Assembly (NCBI GenBank): GCA_028386065.3
Contig: JAKUCV010004518.1
Coordinates: forward strand, 1 to 64,000
DNA: 64,000 nt
Direction of reading: 5' to 3'
Source of the DNA: Turnera subulata
Taxonomy: Eukaryota; Streptophyta; Magnoliopsida; Malpighiales; Passifloraceae
The position numbers and the translations under genes were made by a program. The notes under the pieces were generated by a model. It searched no databases. It was not told the DNA's origin and worked only from the letters and a program-made list of their open reading frames with translations. Position 1 is the stretch's first letter; each line of letters starts with the position of its first letter. Shown here in pieces: positions 23,711-36,575 of the stretch.

Positions 23711-25379
23711 CTAGCGGGGGCTGCCAACAATGTCCACAAAGACCCATTGGTCTTGGGTTCTGGTCTTCTTAAAGAGAGGCTCAGGTGACGAAGAGACTGA
23801 TGATGGCCCCAGAACCCAAGAATCGTTTGAGCTGTCACAGCTAAAAACAGCATCCATCACTCCGCTAGGGCTACCAGGGATTGGCTCGTACTTGCGCTTC
23901 CCTGGCTTTCCATAGGCATTGGACTGCGCCTTTGATAGCTCAAGAATCAGGCCATAACACCCTTTCACCTTTTCCTGTTTATTGCACAGAAGTTGTTGGG
24001 AGTATTAACGTAGTGCAATTAATAATGAGTAGTGGAACAGAAAATACTTGGACCAAACCAAAAAGAAAAAAAAAGAGAGATAAGACTTGCACCTACTGAT
24101 AGACGTCAAGTACTAACTACGTAGATATACTAGATACTACTTCAACAAAGAAGATAATAGTATATAACTATAATAGTGTAATAAGATAATTACAGACCAC
24201 TAACCTTGCTTATTTTGAGAACACCCAGAAGCTGGTTTTGGTAGTCAATGCGATTGAAAGGCTCAACCTGGTCTATAACGTGCATCATTGCAGCAGTGGC
24301 CAAAACAGAAGGAACAAAACTGACGGATCTTGAATCTACAAAACAATAAACCAAAACGTATAACCAAATGATTAAGAAATAACCCATTGCTTAAAAGAGG
24401 GAACACTTTTTCATTATGCTTTGTTCCTATCGAAAAATCTAAATTATGGTCAAAACTATCATTGGAAGAGCTGATAATTACCGGACACCAGAGAGAGAAG
24501 TAGACGCTCGCATCTCCTGAAGAACTCCCAGTGAACCTGGTTCTTTAAACCCAGCCTTCTAATGATGTGGTCAAGAAACGAGAGTGGAGTCACCGGGTGC
24601 ATCTTCCACTTAAGTGTAGACAGCACAAGAAGCTCCATCCTCTGAATGGTCTTGGCTTCAAATACGTACTTCGCATCCTCAACCTAAACCAGAATATTAT
24701 AAAGAAAAACTTGCACTATCAGCATTCTTGAGAACAGAAACTAATACACACCAACTCACTAAAATGCTAAACACGATAGCCTTTATAGAAACATTACCTG
24801 AAGGTCCAGCAGAAGTGGCACATCGGTCTCTTCAACTTTGGCAGCCAAAGAGAGACAAGTCACAGCTACAAGCTGGATCATCCACGGCTTATCTCTTTGA
24901 TAACGAGAACTGGTAAGGAACATATCGAGATAGTGAATGCCCAATATTGACGTCAGGACAGAGAACCCATGATGAGCATTGACCTTAAGCATCCACTCCA
25001 CGGCTTCTTGACGAGCCATGGAGAGAACGTGGTCTGTTTTCACATTGTTCACATTGGATAACAGAGCTGCTTGGTCTTGCTCTTTAGAGAAGAGCGAGAC
25101 TAGCTCGTCGTCCTCCCAGAACAGATCTTGCTCAAGCAGTAAGAGTGGGAATATAGAGGCGACGGCGTTACTTCCAGTTGATCCAGTTCCAATACCATTT
25201 CTAGAGTAGTTCTGTCCATGCATTAGGGTGGTTTCTGGTTGCAAGACTTCATCTTCTTCCCCTTCTGCCTCTTCCCATCTCTCTTCTTCACAGTAGAGAG
25301 CATCTAGCAAGATAGAAGAAGAAGTGGTGTTGTTCTCTGTGTTAGTTTCATGGGGTGGTTGTTCTTGATGGACTGCCAT
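23711..25379 (-). CDS. CYCD3: D3-type cyclin (G1/S cyclin)
   Basis: D-type cyclins activate CDKA at G1/S and target retinoblastoma-related protein in the nucleus. Four exons by splice signals and frame: 25379-24798, 24683-24482, 24335-24205, 23968-23711, giving about 390 residues, close to the usual CYCD3 size. Near residue 30 is the RBR-binding LxCxE motif (LYCEE). The N-terminal cyclin box contains 'ARQEAVEWMLKVNAHHGFS', 'LTSILGIHYLDMFL' and 'QLVAVTCLSLAAKVEET'. Exons 2-3 continue the fold with 'RMELLVLSTLKWKMHPVTPLSFLDHI' and 'LATAAMMHVI'. The tail ends with a Ser/Pro-rich stretch typical of unstable cyclins. The start Met is followed by an acidic N-terminus. A GA repeat (CT on plus, about 25452-25474) lies in the likely leader. 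The subfamily is inferred from overall wording and could be CYCD3;1 to CYCD3;3. Confidence 0.93.
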
Positions 25380-28300
25380 CTTCTTCCGGGAAGAAGAGGT
25401 ATTGGTCCACTACTCATTCCACACAGAGAAAACAAAAAGAAGAACTCATTGTCTCTCTCTCTCTCTCTCTCTCACTCTACCCTGCAGGGTCTGCTCGCTT
25501 TCTTTGTGTGTGTGTGTGGGTATAATGCAAATAGTAGTAGAGAGAAGTGGCTAAGCCTATGAAGATAGGCAGAGAGGAAGAGTGAAAGCAGAGAAGAAAA
25601 AGAAAAGGAGGGGGGATGGATTTTTAACAGAGTGGGTTTCACGCTTGTCTCTTTTTGTTTGTTTATGTGCAATATATATATATATATATATTTAAAGCAG
25701 ATGAAGAAGAATATTATTATGTTTATGTATTGATATATATATTATGTGTTGGGTTTTGGAAATCTTTTGTGCTTTCGGTGTGTTTCGTTGGCGGGCAGAA
25801 AATGTAACGGCACACACACCAAGCCGGACCCCCATGAAAACAACCCCTTATAGACACCAAAATAAAGTCACTGCTCTCTAGACTCTGCAATTCTTTTCCT
25901 CCCCTTTTTTCCCCCAAAAAAAAAATATTAGTATTTCGTTTTTCTTGTTAAGCTAACTCTGCAATTAAGAAAGACCAAGAAACAGACAGACAGGGCAGGC
26001 AGGCTAGTCATTCTTTCTTCTTCTGAGAAACAAAAAGAAATATTGGGAGTAATGACTAATGAGGGTAGCTTGCGTATAGATTAGAGGAGCCAATCTTTAT
26101 GTTTTTGAAACATTTAAAAACAGGAATGTGAAGACTTAAATGCATCAAGTAATTAGGTATATTAAGTCAGTCTACCAAATAGTAGTTGTCACTATATATC
26201 TTGAATTAAAAGCACGGGAGCTATGGATGGATTTTCAGGAGTTCCAAAACTCAGGAAGACACTGATGTGATTTGTGTAAATGTTTTAGAACATGGACTAG
26301 CTAGTACAAGCATGCGACTTTTGTAGCGAGGGGAAAAAAAAAAAAAAGGAAAGGAAAGTGAGAGGAGGGAGGGAGATCATTAAACAGTAGCACTATTAGT
26401 GAATAGTGGGGTTTTATTGTGTAGATTTTCATGGGCAAAGTACCAAAAGAGGTCATCACTTTGCCCCTGTCACTATCATGGTTCAGAGAAGACAGAATAA
26501 GAATAATCATTTTTTAAGAAAAAAATAAAAGCAAAGAGAAAAAATCACGAGAAGATGTTGAACCACAGTTGTAATGTAATTGGACCGAAGAGGAAATTTC
26601 CAAAATGATAAAATCCAACTTGTCCAGGGAAGCGAACAAGACAATTCCATCTTTATCTAGCTCATACGCGCGCCCTGTCGTCGTCTTTCTCCACGCGCAG
26701 TAACACAGTAGTCAAACTGCCTGGCATATTATTAGAACCGGCCCGGAACGAACTCAAAAAAGATCGTGGATCATGGTTTACTGGAACAACTAAATTCGAA
26801 CTGAAGGTTCAATATAATTATCTGCGATAATAATTATTAAATAATTCATCATTTTATTTTATATATATTAATATTTGCATATAGATATAAAACATACAAG
26901 TAGAAATTCTCATTAAATAAAATAATTTTGTGTAAAAATAGTGAAAAAATAAAAAGAATTGGTGTTTTGTGATTTAAAATTTACCAAACCAAGTCATCAG
27001 TTCAACCATGCCAGTACAAAAGTAGCCGGGTCAGCCAGTTTTCTCCGAGTTGATTACATCCCGGTCCAACTATTCAAGAACCTAGATTGGGCTGTAGTCA
27101 TGGCCCGATCAGGTCGAACCGGACTGGCCGGCCGGTTCTGATAACTATGCTGCCAGGTTATACTTTGAGGTCGTTTATTCCACGCACCTGAAGTGGGGTT
27201 TGGGGATGAGGTTAGTACCAAAATGAGGAAGCTGACTCCCAGCTTTCTTACACGCAGATTTTCGATCCGAAAAGTCATTAAATTTGATGGTGTCTTGTCT
27301 TTGGGGCAGACTTGCAGCCTTAGAAACGCCATAGTAAGGGGCCAAGCAAGTTTTCAAAGTCCTTTCCCTTCTCTTTTGACGTCGCTACTCGCAAAACGTA
27401 ATTGTTTAACCTCCCTTCTTTGTTAGTTTTTACTCTTGTGGCCATCCATTTCTTCCCCTCCTCCCTTTTTACTACTTCACTCACACTCATATTCGGATTT
27501 TGACTTCCTTTTGGTAATATATAGTATGATGATAAATAATTGTATAGTCGAAGTAGCTCTCTCTAGGGACTTGTGGTGGGACTTGGGTGCCAATTTGGAT
27601 CGAAGTTATAAGTCTCATATTTGACAGTATTTTCCCTTATTTAATTTGTTTTTCCTCAGCTGTGCACTTTTTTGTTTTGAATTTATCATGTAGAATGTTG
27701 AATATCGTGAGAGTAGAGCATTTTTTAGGATGAGTTCAGGTCAGGGAATCACACTTAGAGTGAAATGTTAATGAATTTCTTTAGCAGCGCCAATAGTCAA
27801 AGAGAAAAAGAAAAAAAAAAAAGAATTACAGAGTTGTTCTTTTTTATTTGGACAAGAAGTGGGAACTGTTTACCTACTCCGAGGTCACCTTGACATTGAG
27901 GTTTCTTCAGACAAAATTCATCAACCAATATCTTGGTCTGCAATTTCCACAGTGAAAAAGGACCGGAGTAATCTCGTCCATTTAACAATTTTATTTTGTT
28001 TGGTTGCAATGAAAGGTTTAACAAGTTTGTATATTTGATAATTCTACAATTACGACTTGTTTATATATGCAGCGTACGCATCTCGATTTCCATTTCTCGG
28101 GAAGTAACTTTGTGTAATTTTAAGAATGCACCTAACACATGGATAAATCATTAGAAAAATGTAATGGACAAAAGGACTCATTGACTTAAAAACAAAGCTA
28201 CACCAAGAAACTTCCAAGAGTTCTTCTTCACAGATGCAGACATGAGATATCTTCCAAAACAGCAGGGGATTATTTGGCTCAAATTAATATTTGCCCTGGA

Positions 28301-28822
28301 GCAACTTTGTAAGATTGCCTCTTGGATCTTTCTACTACACCTATATCCACCCGATTACTCAATTCTTCTAGCTATCTATACCTATCAGGAGTTCCATTCT
28401 CTATTACAACTAGATTTATCTCGTTAACAATTAAAAAGAAATTGCGGTACGATTGTGAATTAGACGTGCATATTTATTAGATATGTTTGGCAATAGAATT
28501 TAGAGAGAATTGCTTCTAACTCTAGCTAGACTAGATAGTATTGTTGTGCATTGGAATTTTGAGAAAGTAATTTTAAATATGAAAAGACCTTTCAGATATT
28601 GTTTTCCTGACATTAACAAAGTCTTCAATGTACTACAAATGTACAATTCTGTGATGTGATGATACTCTAGTAAGACCCATCACATGCTAAACAAACAAAA
28701 ACTGCACAGCCAAAAATTTGGAGGAAGTGAATTCATTATTCATGCATGCTGTCATTTGAACGTTCCTTTAAAATTTTATTGTCTTTTTTTCCCCCTCTAT
28801 GCTTTGAGGGCAAAATGTAAAT
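25380..28822. other. Promoter side of the cyclin gene and spacer; no other gene
   Basis: Contains CT, GT and AT microsatellites at about 25452-25475, 25503-25518 and 25674-25691 upstream of the cyclin. The remainder is AT-rich with no supported gene. A minus-strand frame at 28024-27797 (KLLNGRDYSGPFSLWKLQTKIL) vaguely recalls a copia gag start but is too short to call. Confidence 0.5.
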
Positions 28823-28895
28823 CGACTCCACTGGGGATCGAACCCAGAATCTCTGGTTCCGTAGACCAGCGCCTTATCCATTGGGCCATGGAGTC
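28823..28895 (-). tRNA. tRNA-Arg (anticodon ACG)
   Basis: The minus strand folds as a 73-nt tRNA. The acceptor stem GACTCCA/TGGAGTC is a perfect 7 bp, with discriminator G. The D arm carries the A box TGGCCCAATGG. The anticodon stem CTGGT/ACCAG encloses loop CTACGGA with ACG at the anticodon position. The T arm contains GGGTTCGATCCC (B box). There is no intron and no encoded CCA, as expected for a nuclear plant gene. Confidence 0.97.
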
Positions 28896-31439
28896 ATTAC
28901 ATTTTTATGAGCTGTCATTAACGGTAATCTTTTAAAATCCCATTGGTAAATTTGAATGCTAAAATTCACATCCACAAAGAACTTGATGCACACTGATATT
29001 TTCCCATCTCCTAATATTCAACTAACCACACTAACAAGCTGGAGGAATAAAAGGGTTGCGGATCACTCATCAAATGAAGCTTCTCTTTACTAGGAAAACC
29101 TCTTAGTTGATTGCTTGCTGTAGTTGCCTCTTAATCAATTCAATTAGAGAAATAACCTTCAATCAACTTTTAATGAATATTTATGATGAACTAAATGTCT
29201 CCTGTAGTTCGTACTTAATCAACGACGAGACAACAAGGTGGTGCAATGCTTCACAAGCACCTTCAACTTTTCTTTTAAAAAAATATGGAGGATGTTTGAT
29301 ATATCTTGCTTCATTTACTATGGCTACTTTAGAGATTCATACCATGATGCACTCGAGAGGTTTAATATTTTGTCATCCACTATGGGGAAACCTTTCAAAG
29401 TCCCCAATAATGATACCATGCTTGCCTTTGACCTGAAAATTTTTATGTCCATCACAAAACTAGATAAAGTACGCCTAGGTGAGCTAGCTAGCATGGCAGT
29501 TGGCACCTTTGACTCATCCACAAATTAAACTAGCCACATGGCAACCACCAAAGGGATATATTCAGATTATGTATGAACATATACCAGATGTTTGAATTTG
29601 ACATCGTAGTGCAACCCATGATTAAGGATTATGGAAGATCTCAGTTAACTAATTTTCATCCGTGATCATCACTGCGGCATTGAGCATGTCTCCAGTTGTA
29701 AGTACCTTATAAATAATTACAGGAGTAGTCAATCTTTTTTCACAGTAGACCATTGTGCATGCACCTGTTAACCAAGTGCTTGTAGTTAAAATATCGCATC
29801 AACGCAAAGCCAAATAAATGATTATTTTCAATACGAAACCTAGTTGTTGGGTCCAGTAACATGACAGTTAAACCTCCTCAATCAAGAAATGATGACTTCT
29901 TTACCTCTTTCCTCTAAAACTGAAGTTTAATTCACCTTTCAAGAAGCTACTCAATGGGAGAGGTTTTACAAGAGAGAATTTCCAAATTTCACCCTATAGT
30001 CTAATTAATCTTTGTTTCGCAGCAAAAAAAAAAAAAAAAAAGAAGTTTGATATGTATGCTGAGAAATGGGTTTTTGGCAAGATTAATCAACTTACAAATA
30101 AAAGAAAGCAACCGTAAACATGCTCTCGAATTATCAACCAAACATGAGTAACGTTCAATCAGCAATGCTGAAAAACCATGACCTTAATTTACAACCTTTC
30201 TGCCTGTGAGCTTTATTCTAGTTTTAAAAATATATATGTCCAATGTTCTTGCAAATAAGGTGAGACAGAAAATAGTGATTTTAAGGCTATGTTTAGTACA
30301 ATATTTGAAAATAAAATGAGAATCCCAATCTTGATAAGAGACCTACATTTGGTTGACATGTTTGGTTGACATGTTTGCTACCAAAGAGAAAAGAAATAGA
30401 AATCACATTCCATTGTTTGGTTGACATGTTTTTTTTTTTTTTTCATGTTGTTTAGTTTACATGTTAGTGAAGTAATGAGATTCTTCATGAAATCCACACC
30501 TTTTAAAATGATCAAAATCAATTGGTCTTCCTATTCCATTTCCTATTTTATACCAAACATATTAAAATTTACTATTCCATTTCCTAGTTTATACCAAACA
30601 TATTAAAATTTATAAAATTTCAATATTATGTTTGATTTATATTATATTTCCGAGCCATATTTCTACAAGACCGAACTGGAATAAAAATACATCATTAAAA
30701 AATGTAAAGAATGAGGATGCAACCAAACTAGAATGGGACTACCACACAAAGAAAAGAGTTATGCGATTCAAAGAAATAGGACTCGACGCAATCCCTGTGT
30801 GATATGGAAACAACTATTGTCCCTATTGACGGGACAAAGTCCATCATTGCTTCTATGGCTTTGGGATGGGGTCTATATTATTTATAGCCTTGTTTTCACT
30901 ATTACGCCTTTATTTCCCAAGAATACATCACTGTTGTTTACTTAATCCCCAAGCCCCAAGGGGATTTGCCTGAATTTTGGGAACTTGGCTTCCACGGGAA
31001 GCCTTAAAATCAAGGACGAGAGGTGGTGTGCAGACCTAGGCTGGTGATAGTCGGGCTTCCTCTGGTCGGACCGTCGAGTTGAGTCGAGTAGATCATGGGT
31101 TTGAGTTATGTTGGGCCTAGGAATATTTTGAGACATCACTATAGAACGAGATTGTTTCATAAATAGTTAGCCAATTTGATTTTTGAAATAAATATTGTAC
31201 AGAAAATTATTAACTCATATTTTGCTTGCTTTCCACTAAGATACATCTATCAATAATGATCAACCAAAAAAGAAAAAAAAGGAAGGAACAACTACCATCA
31301 TCAACAAGGACATGTTGTGCGCATAGTCAATGGCACATTTTTTAGCATAGCCAAAAGCACATGAATTTTGTCAACTTTTTTCCCCGAAAAAAAAAAAGGA
31401 TTGTTGTCATTTTGAAATTCCCATGAGTTGTTTATTTGA
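28896..31439. other. Spacer; short tandem repeats and possible retroposon debris
   Basis: No gene supported. A 42-bp unit (ctattccatttccta(t/g)tttataccaaac...) occurs twice at about 30530-30612, and ggttgacatgttt occurs three times near 30352-30432. Around 30960-31120 lie two short hairpins (ggcttccacgggaagcc and the tcccc...agggga pair) and a B-box-like gggtttgagtt at about 31099. I could not turn these into a definite SINE. Confidence 0.45.
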
Positions 31440-31545
31440 TGGGGATAGCCAATTGGTTTTTTTTTTGGTTAAAAACCGGGATTGCATTGAAATGCATTAA
31501 AACTGTTGTGAGACAGTACAAAACATCAAAACACCAGGTGTAACC

Positions 31546-34500
31546 CTATGATCCCCTCTTCATTATAAATAACTCATTAAGTACAATTGGAGGGGATGTC
31601 AAAATTTGTGACCCTGGGCAGAAATAGAGGTCCTCAGAAGCTAGTGATTGAGCTACAAGATTAACTTCTCTTTGTATAAAATTTAAAGACCAACAACTAT
31701 TAGATTGTAAAAGAGAAAGGCATTGCAGGGCTGAGTGCCTAAGGTCATGATCCCAATCAAAATTCTCGTGTAGCCATTCTAAAATGGCTATATTGTCTGA
31801 CTCTATCAGCAGGGTTTGGATACCAAGATTAGAAACCAAGTGAAAGCCGTACTAGAGCCCGCAGCTCAGCCCTGTAGGAAGAGTCCAGTTGCTCTTGGAG
31901 GCTAAACCCAGAAATCCACAACCCATGTTCGTCACGAATAACCCCACCTATGCCATAATTGAGGTTCGGGGATAGGGCCATGCTCGCCACATTCAGTTTC
32001 CAGAAGCCACGCATGGGGCAAATCCATTTGTGTTGGGGCTGCATGGCTGGCTTGAACCGTCCCTGTTTTAAACTGATGCCTTCGTGTATTTGCTGGACGC
32101 TGGTGAGATGGTAGTTTATCACTTGAATATGGGCTGTCACCGATTCTGCTTCCTCATCAAAGATGCTTTGATTGCACCAATGCCATATCTTCCAGGCAAT
32201 AGTGGCAAAATATAGATCCCAGTTGGGTATCAAGGACTTGTTGTGTAGATTAGCATGCACCCAGTCCTGGAGATTCAAAGCAAAGAAAGAATCATCTAGG
32301 GAAAGGTTGCTCACTGCCCGCCAAATATCCTTGATGCAATCACAATCTCTGATCGCATGCAAGACTGTTTCAATAGCATTCTCACATCTTGGGCAAACAT
32401 TTGAGTCGGCCATGTGCCTGTAGAAACAGTATTCATTGGTCAACAACCTTCCATGACTTAAAAGCCAAAGGAAAGTGTTTATCCTTGCAGGGCCCTTCCA
32501 GCTCCACACTCTTTGCCATTTCCTGTCTTTGAGGTTCCAATTGTTACCTTCTATGACCTCATAAGCGGAGGCAACATTAAAGGTACCATTTTTTGTTGGT
32601 AGCCATCTCACCACATCAGGATCATTTTGTCTTCGTGGGGCTGGTATTCTAGCCAAAGTAGCACATGCGTCTGGTGATCGGTATGGTGTGATGTCCTGCC
32701 AATTCCATTCATTGTTTATTGTGATCAAGTCTGCCATTCTGGCAGTATCGATTGACGGAGGTTGTTGGCATTTGTCAAGTAGACATGTGTGGGCATCCAT
32801 CCATCTGTCCTGCCAAAAACCCGCCAAATTGCCATCGCCAACCTTCCATCCAACCTCAAATCGGAACTCAGGCCAAATAGCAAAAATAGCTTGCCAAACA
32901 TTTGAACCAGGTTGTTTTTTCAAAGTCCCTGGGAGAATTGGTTGTCTTTTAAAGTATTTTCCACGAAATACTTTGACCCAAAATCTTCCACCTTGTGCAA
33001 CCAGCATCCAAGCTAACTTCATAGACAAAGCAGCATTCACAGTTCTCACCTTGCGGATTCCAAGGCCCCCCCTGTCTTTTGGTTCGCAAACCCTATCCCA
33101 TTTAAGTAAATGGACCTTACGACGCTCGACAGTGGAGCCCCAAATGAATTGTCTGCACAGTCGATCTAGAGCATCACATGTGTATCTAGGCAATCGGACT
33201 GTCTGCATGGCATAAACAGGAAGAGTTGATAGTACAGATTTGGCAAGCACAATCCTTCCCGCCATGGAAAGTAGGTTTATTTTCCAGCCACTTAATCGCT
33301 TCTGTGCATTCTCCACTAAATAGCTGTAGGTATTCTTGTTGACTCGCTGGTGCAGTAAAGGGACACCTAAGTGTCTCCCCAAATCCCTGGTTAATTGGAA
33401 GCCGAAGTCATTGCTTAACTCCATGGCACGCTCCTCCGAAATATTTTTGGATACAAAAATCCGTGATTTATCATGGCTAACCTTCTGACCCGAGAAAAGG
33501 CAGAAGTTGTCCAAACAAACTTTGACAATTCGGACTTGTTCTCTAGTTGCGGCAGCGAACAGTAGCAAATCATCTGCAAAGAACAAGTGTGAGATTTTGG
33601 GGCCTTCCCGGCTTAAGGTGATTGGCTTCCATTCCCTTCTGTTCACGGCACTAGTAATAAGATGTCCCAGTCTTTCCATACAAAGCACAAAGATGTAAGG
33701 TGAGAGGGGATCTCCTTACCTAATCCCCCGAGTTGGTTTGAAAGATGGAGTGGTTGCCCCATTCCAACAGATTTGGAATTCCGAGGTCGAGATGCACCTC
33801 ATGATAATTTGGATGAGTTTTGGTGGGATGCCTATGATTTCCAAGGTGTCCTGGATAAATGACCATCTGAGTCTATCATATGCTTTCTCTAGGTCGATCT
33901 TAATTGCCATGATCCCAGAAGCACCTTTCTTTCTTTTCATGGTGTGGATTGCCTCTTGTGCTATGATAATATTCTCAGTTATTTGCCTTCCGGGGACAAA
34001 ACTGAATTGGGTTTCTCCTACCAGCTCATGAAGCAGCGGCTTTATCCGATTAACTATCAACTTCGTGATGACTTTGTATAGGACATTGCAAAGTCTAATA
34101 GGCCGAAATTGGGTGATCTTCTCTGGTTTTTTAGTTTTTGGTAGTATAGCACTATGAGTGTACGGTTGATACGGTCATCCCAGCTTCCCCGTTCAAAAAT
34201 TCCTTGTATCAACTCAAAAGTTTTTGGCCCAATGCGATCCCATTGCGATTGGAAAAAAATTGCATGGAGTCCATCTGGACCAGGGGCCCTTAGAGGACCC
34301 ATTTGCATGACATTTTGCTTTACTTCCTCTACAACTATGGGCTCCTCTAGTGTGTCAAGATTCGCTTGTGGTATTTGGGGAAATAAATTTGGCAGAGGGA
34401 ATATTGACGCATTAGGTTGGTCCTCTTTGAATAATATTTTGAAATATTTCACTGCCAAGTTTTGGAGGCCTGTCTCTTCTGTTTGCCATTCTCCATCATC

Positions 34501-35612
34501 ATTTTTCAGTTGTTCAATTTTATTTTTTCTCCTACGGATGATGGTGGTTGCATGAAAGTAAGAGGTATTTATATCCCCCTCCTCAATCCATCTGCATCTC
34601 GTTTTTTGTGCCCAAAGGAGTTCCTCTTGGATGAGTACCTTGTCTAACTCCATTTGTAGTTCAACATCAAGTTGCGCAAGGAAGGCTGAAGGTCGTTGGT
34701 CAAGGTACTTTTGGATCCCTGCTATCCTTGCTTGTAGTCTTCTTTTCCTCCATACAATATGGCCAAAAACTTCTTTATTCCAAGATTGCAATTTTGGGAT
34801 AAAGTTCTGGATTGCATCAATGATATTGCTATCCGATTCCCACTGAGATGCCATTAAATCCGCAAAGGCAGGGTGAGTGAGCCATGAGGCTTGGAACCGG
34901 AATGGCCTATCTGTTTTTGATGGTGAGGCCACATCCCTAATTAGAATTGGACAGTGGTCAGAGCATGAGAAGGGGAGATGCTGAACTGAGGCTTCTGTGA
35001 ACTGTAATCGCCAGTGACTGTTACACATGAATCTGTCTAGTCTTGCTTGATATCGACTACTCTTCCAAGTGAACTTGCACCCTGCAAAGCCCAAATCCAC
35101 TAACTCGGCATTCATAACACAAGATTGGAATGCCCTATTTGCGAGGCCATGTCTCCCCAATTGATCTTTTCTTTCATGCCCTTCCAGGACTGCGTTAAAA
35201 TCTCCAGCTAAGAGCCATGCTTCAGAGATGCTTCCAGCAAGAACCTCTAAGTTTTGCCACAGATATTTCCTCCATTTGGTGTGAGGGCAGGCATATATGG
35301 CAGTAAACAAAAAAGTTTTTGTGTTTGAAGTAAGTCTCGCATGAACAAACTGCGGGTGGTTGTGCAAAATTTGAACTTGCACTTCGTCTTCCTTCCATAA
35401 AATCCAAATACCTCCAGCTAATCCACGTGCTTCACTCTATGCGAATTGGAGAACTGTAGCCGTTTGATAATTTTGGTGGCCTACGAGCCACTAATTCTAG
35501 GTTCAGAAAGCACCACAACTTTTGGACTATATTGGTTGTAAAGTTCTTTGAGAGATCTTGTGAATTGTTTCTTGCCAGCACCCTGGCAGTTCCAAGACAG
35601 GATAGGAATCAT
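31546..35612 (-). pseudogene. LINE ORF2 remnant: endonuclease, reverse transcriptase, zf-RVT, RNase H
   Basis: Start Met at 35612 (MIPILSWNCQGAG). The APE-type endonuclease shows 'LSEPRISG', 'LLAGDFNAVL' and 'SCSDHCPIL'. An in-frame stop and a frameshift lie between about 35490 and 35430. RT shows 'DGLHAIFFQSQWD', 'KIDLEKAYDRL', a stop just before 'GDPLSPYIFVLCMERL' (near 33715), and the catalytic 'FFADDLLLFA'. A further frameshift is near 34060. zf-RVT has 'CPRCENAIETVLHAIRDC'. RNase H begins 'WKLNVASMAL' and 'GIGGVIRDEHG', breaks near 31835, and ends with 'LLIESDNIA' and 'REVNLVAQSLA'. Its catalytic first Asp appears replaced by Ala in NVASMAL (usually NVDG/NVDA). Confidence 0.93.
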
Positions 35613-35702
35613 AAAATATATATGTAGGGGATGGAAAGTTATCAAAACGGCTTAACATGTGTGAGGATCATGCTGATCTTCCATCATATCAACCACAGTG
35701 TC

Positions 35703-36559
35703 TTATTGAGCACCCTGAATTGTTGGAGGCTTACATGTTAAGGTACTGTCCCGACACAATTCAGAATTGTTTGCGGTATTAGCCATAACAGTAATAGGCT
35801 TGTTGTTTGCAGTAGGGGGTGTATTGTGGGTGGGTATATCAGGAGGTTTTCTTGTTTCTTGGACTAGTGTGTGTAAGTCGGGGTTGATATTAATTCCTTC
35901 CATTACATGGGAAGGATGGGAGGGAGATGGAGTGGTGTTGTGTTGAGGATGGACGACGACTGCATGGGATGATTCTGGTAGAGATATGGCAGTGTGTGAT
36001 TTCGGGTTTGGGACATAGAGGGTGGTTTTTTGTTTCTGTTTAGAGGAACCTGGAGTTGCCAAGGGGTTCTGTATGAGTCCGATGTTAGTTGCTTGTCCAG
36101 TTTGGGCCTGAGGTTGAGCATGGGCTGGGTGGTTGGAGATGTCCGTTACGGGGTGTCTTGTAGGAGCTTGTGACTGTTGCTTGTTTTGGGTCTTTTTATT
36201 GGGAGCTTGTTTTCGAGCTTGGCGAGTAGCTTTCTGGGCCTGCTGCGGGATCTTGTGGGTGGCCTTTTCCACAAGGGTGGCAAAATGTGATGCAGTTGGG
36301 TTGGTGGGATTGAGGGAGACATGAGGTTCCAGGAAATGTGGTTGTGATGCCTCCCCCAAGGCAGCAAACTGATTGCTTGGAAACCCGAAATAAAGAGTTG
36401 ATGTTGTTATCGAAGTTCCGTCTACTTGTCTTTTGGTGGTGCGTCTGGCCCTCCTTGGGACGTTCATCCACTCTCCTCTATCAGTAGCAACCGAGGCAGT
36501 GGTCATGGGAGGAGAAAAACTTGTCGTGGCATGGCTTGAAAAATCAGTTGTACCTGTGC
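35703..36559 (-). pseudogene. LINE ORF1 C-terminal fragment (gag-like, Pro/Gln-rich)
   Basis: About 285 residues rich in Pro, Thr, Gln, His and Ser, with 'GEWMNVPRRARRTTKRQ' as in the linker after the zinc knuckle of plant LINE ORF1. The RRM-like core and CCHC knuckle are not present, because the element is truncated just upstream. It stops 90 bp before the ORF2 start. Confidence 0.75.
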
Positions 36560-36575
36560 TGGGGATAGCCAATTG

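Larger units (their letters stand above)
31456..36559 (-). mobile_element. LINE (L1-type with RNase H), 5'-truncated, 16-bp target duplication
   Basis: A 5.1-kb non-LTR element on the minus strand. The exact direct repeat tggggatagccaattg lies at 31440-31455 and 36560-36575. The 3' end is an A-run (T-run on plus, 31458-31466). From 5' to 3' it holds the C-terminal part of ORF1, a 90-bp gap, then ORF2 with endonuclease, RT, zf-RVT and RNase H. Truncation inside ORF1 at 36559 is the usual outcome of incomplete reverse transcription. Frameshifts and in-frame stops make it inactive, but domains are easy to read, so insertion is fairly recent. Confidence 0.95.

Noticed and set aside
27797..28024. 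Possible copia gag start on the minus strand (NGRDYSGPFSLW-like)
   Set aside because: Only about 20 residues look suggestive, with no flanking LTR, knuckle or protease.
29107..29528. Overlapping frames of about 100 residues on both strands
   Set aside because: No recognisable motif, no splice context, and ordinary base composition.
30942..31160. SINE-like region with a B-box-like gggtttgagtt and two small hairpins
   Set aside because: No properly spaced A box, A-tail or target duplication could be found.
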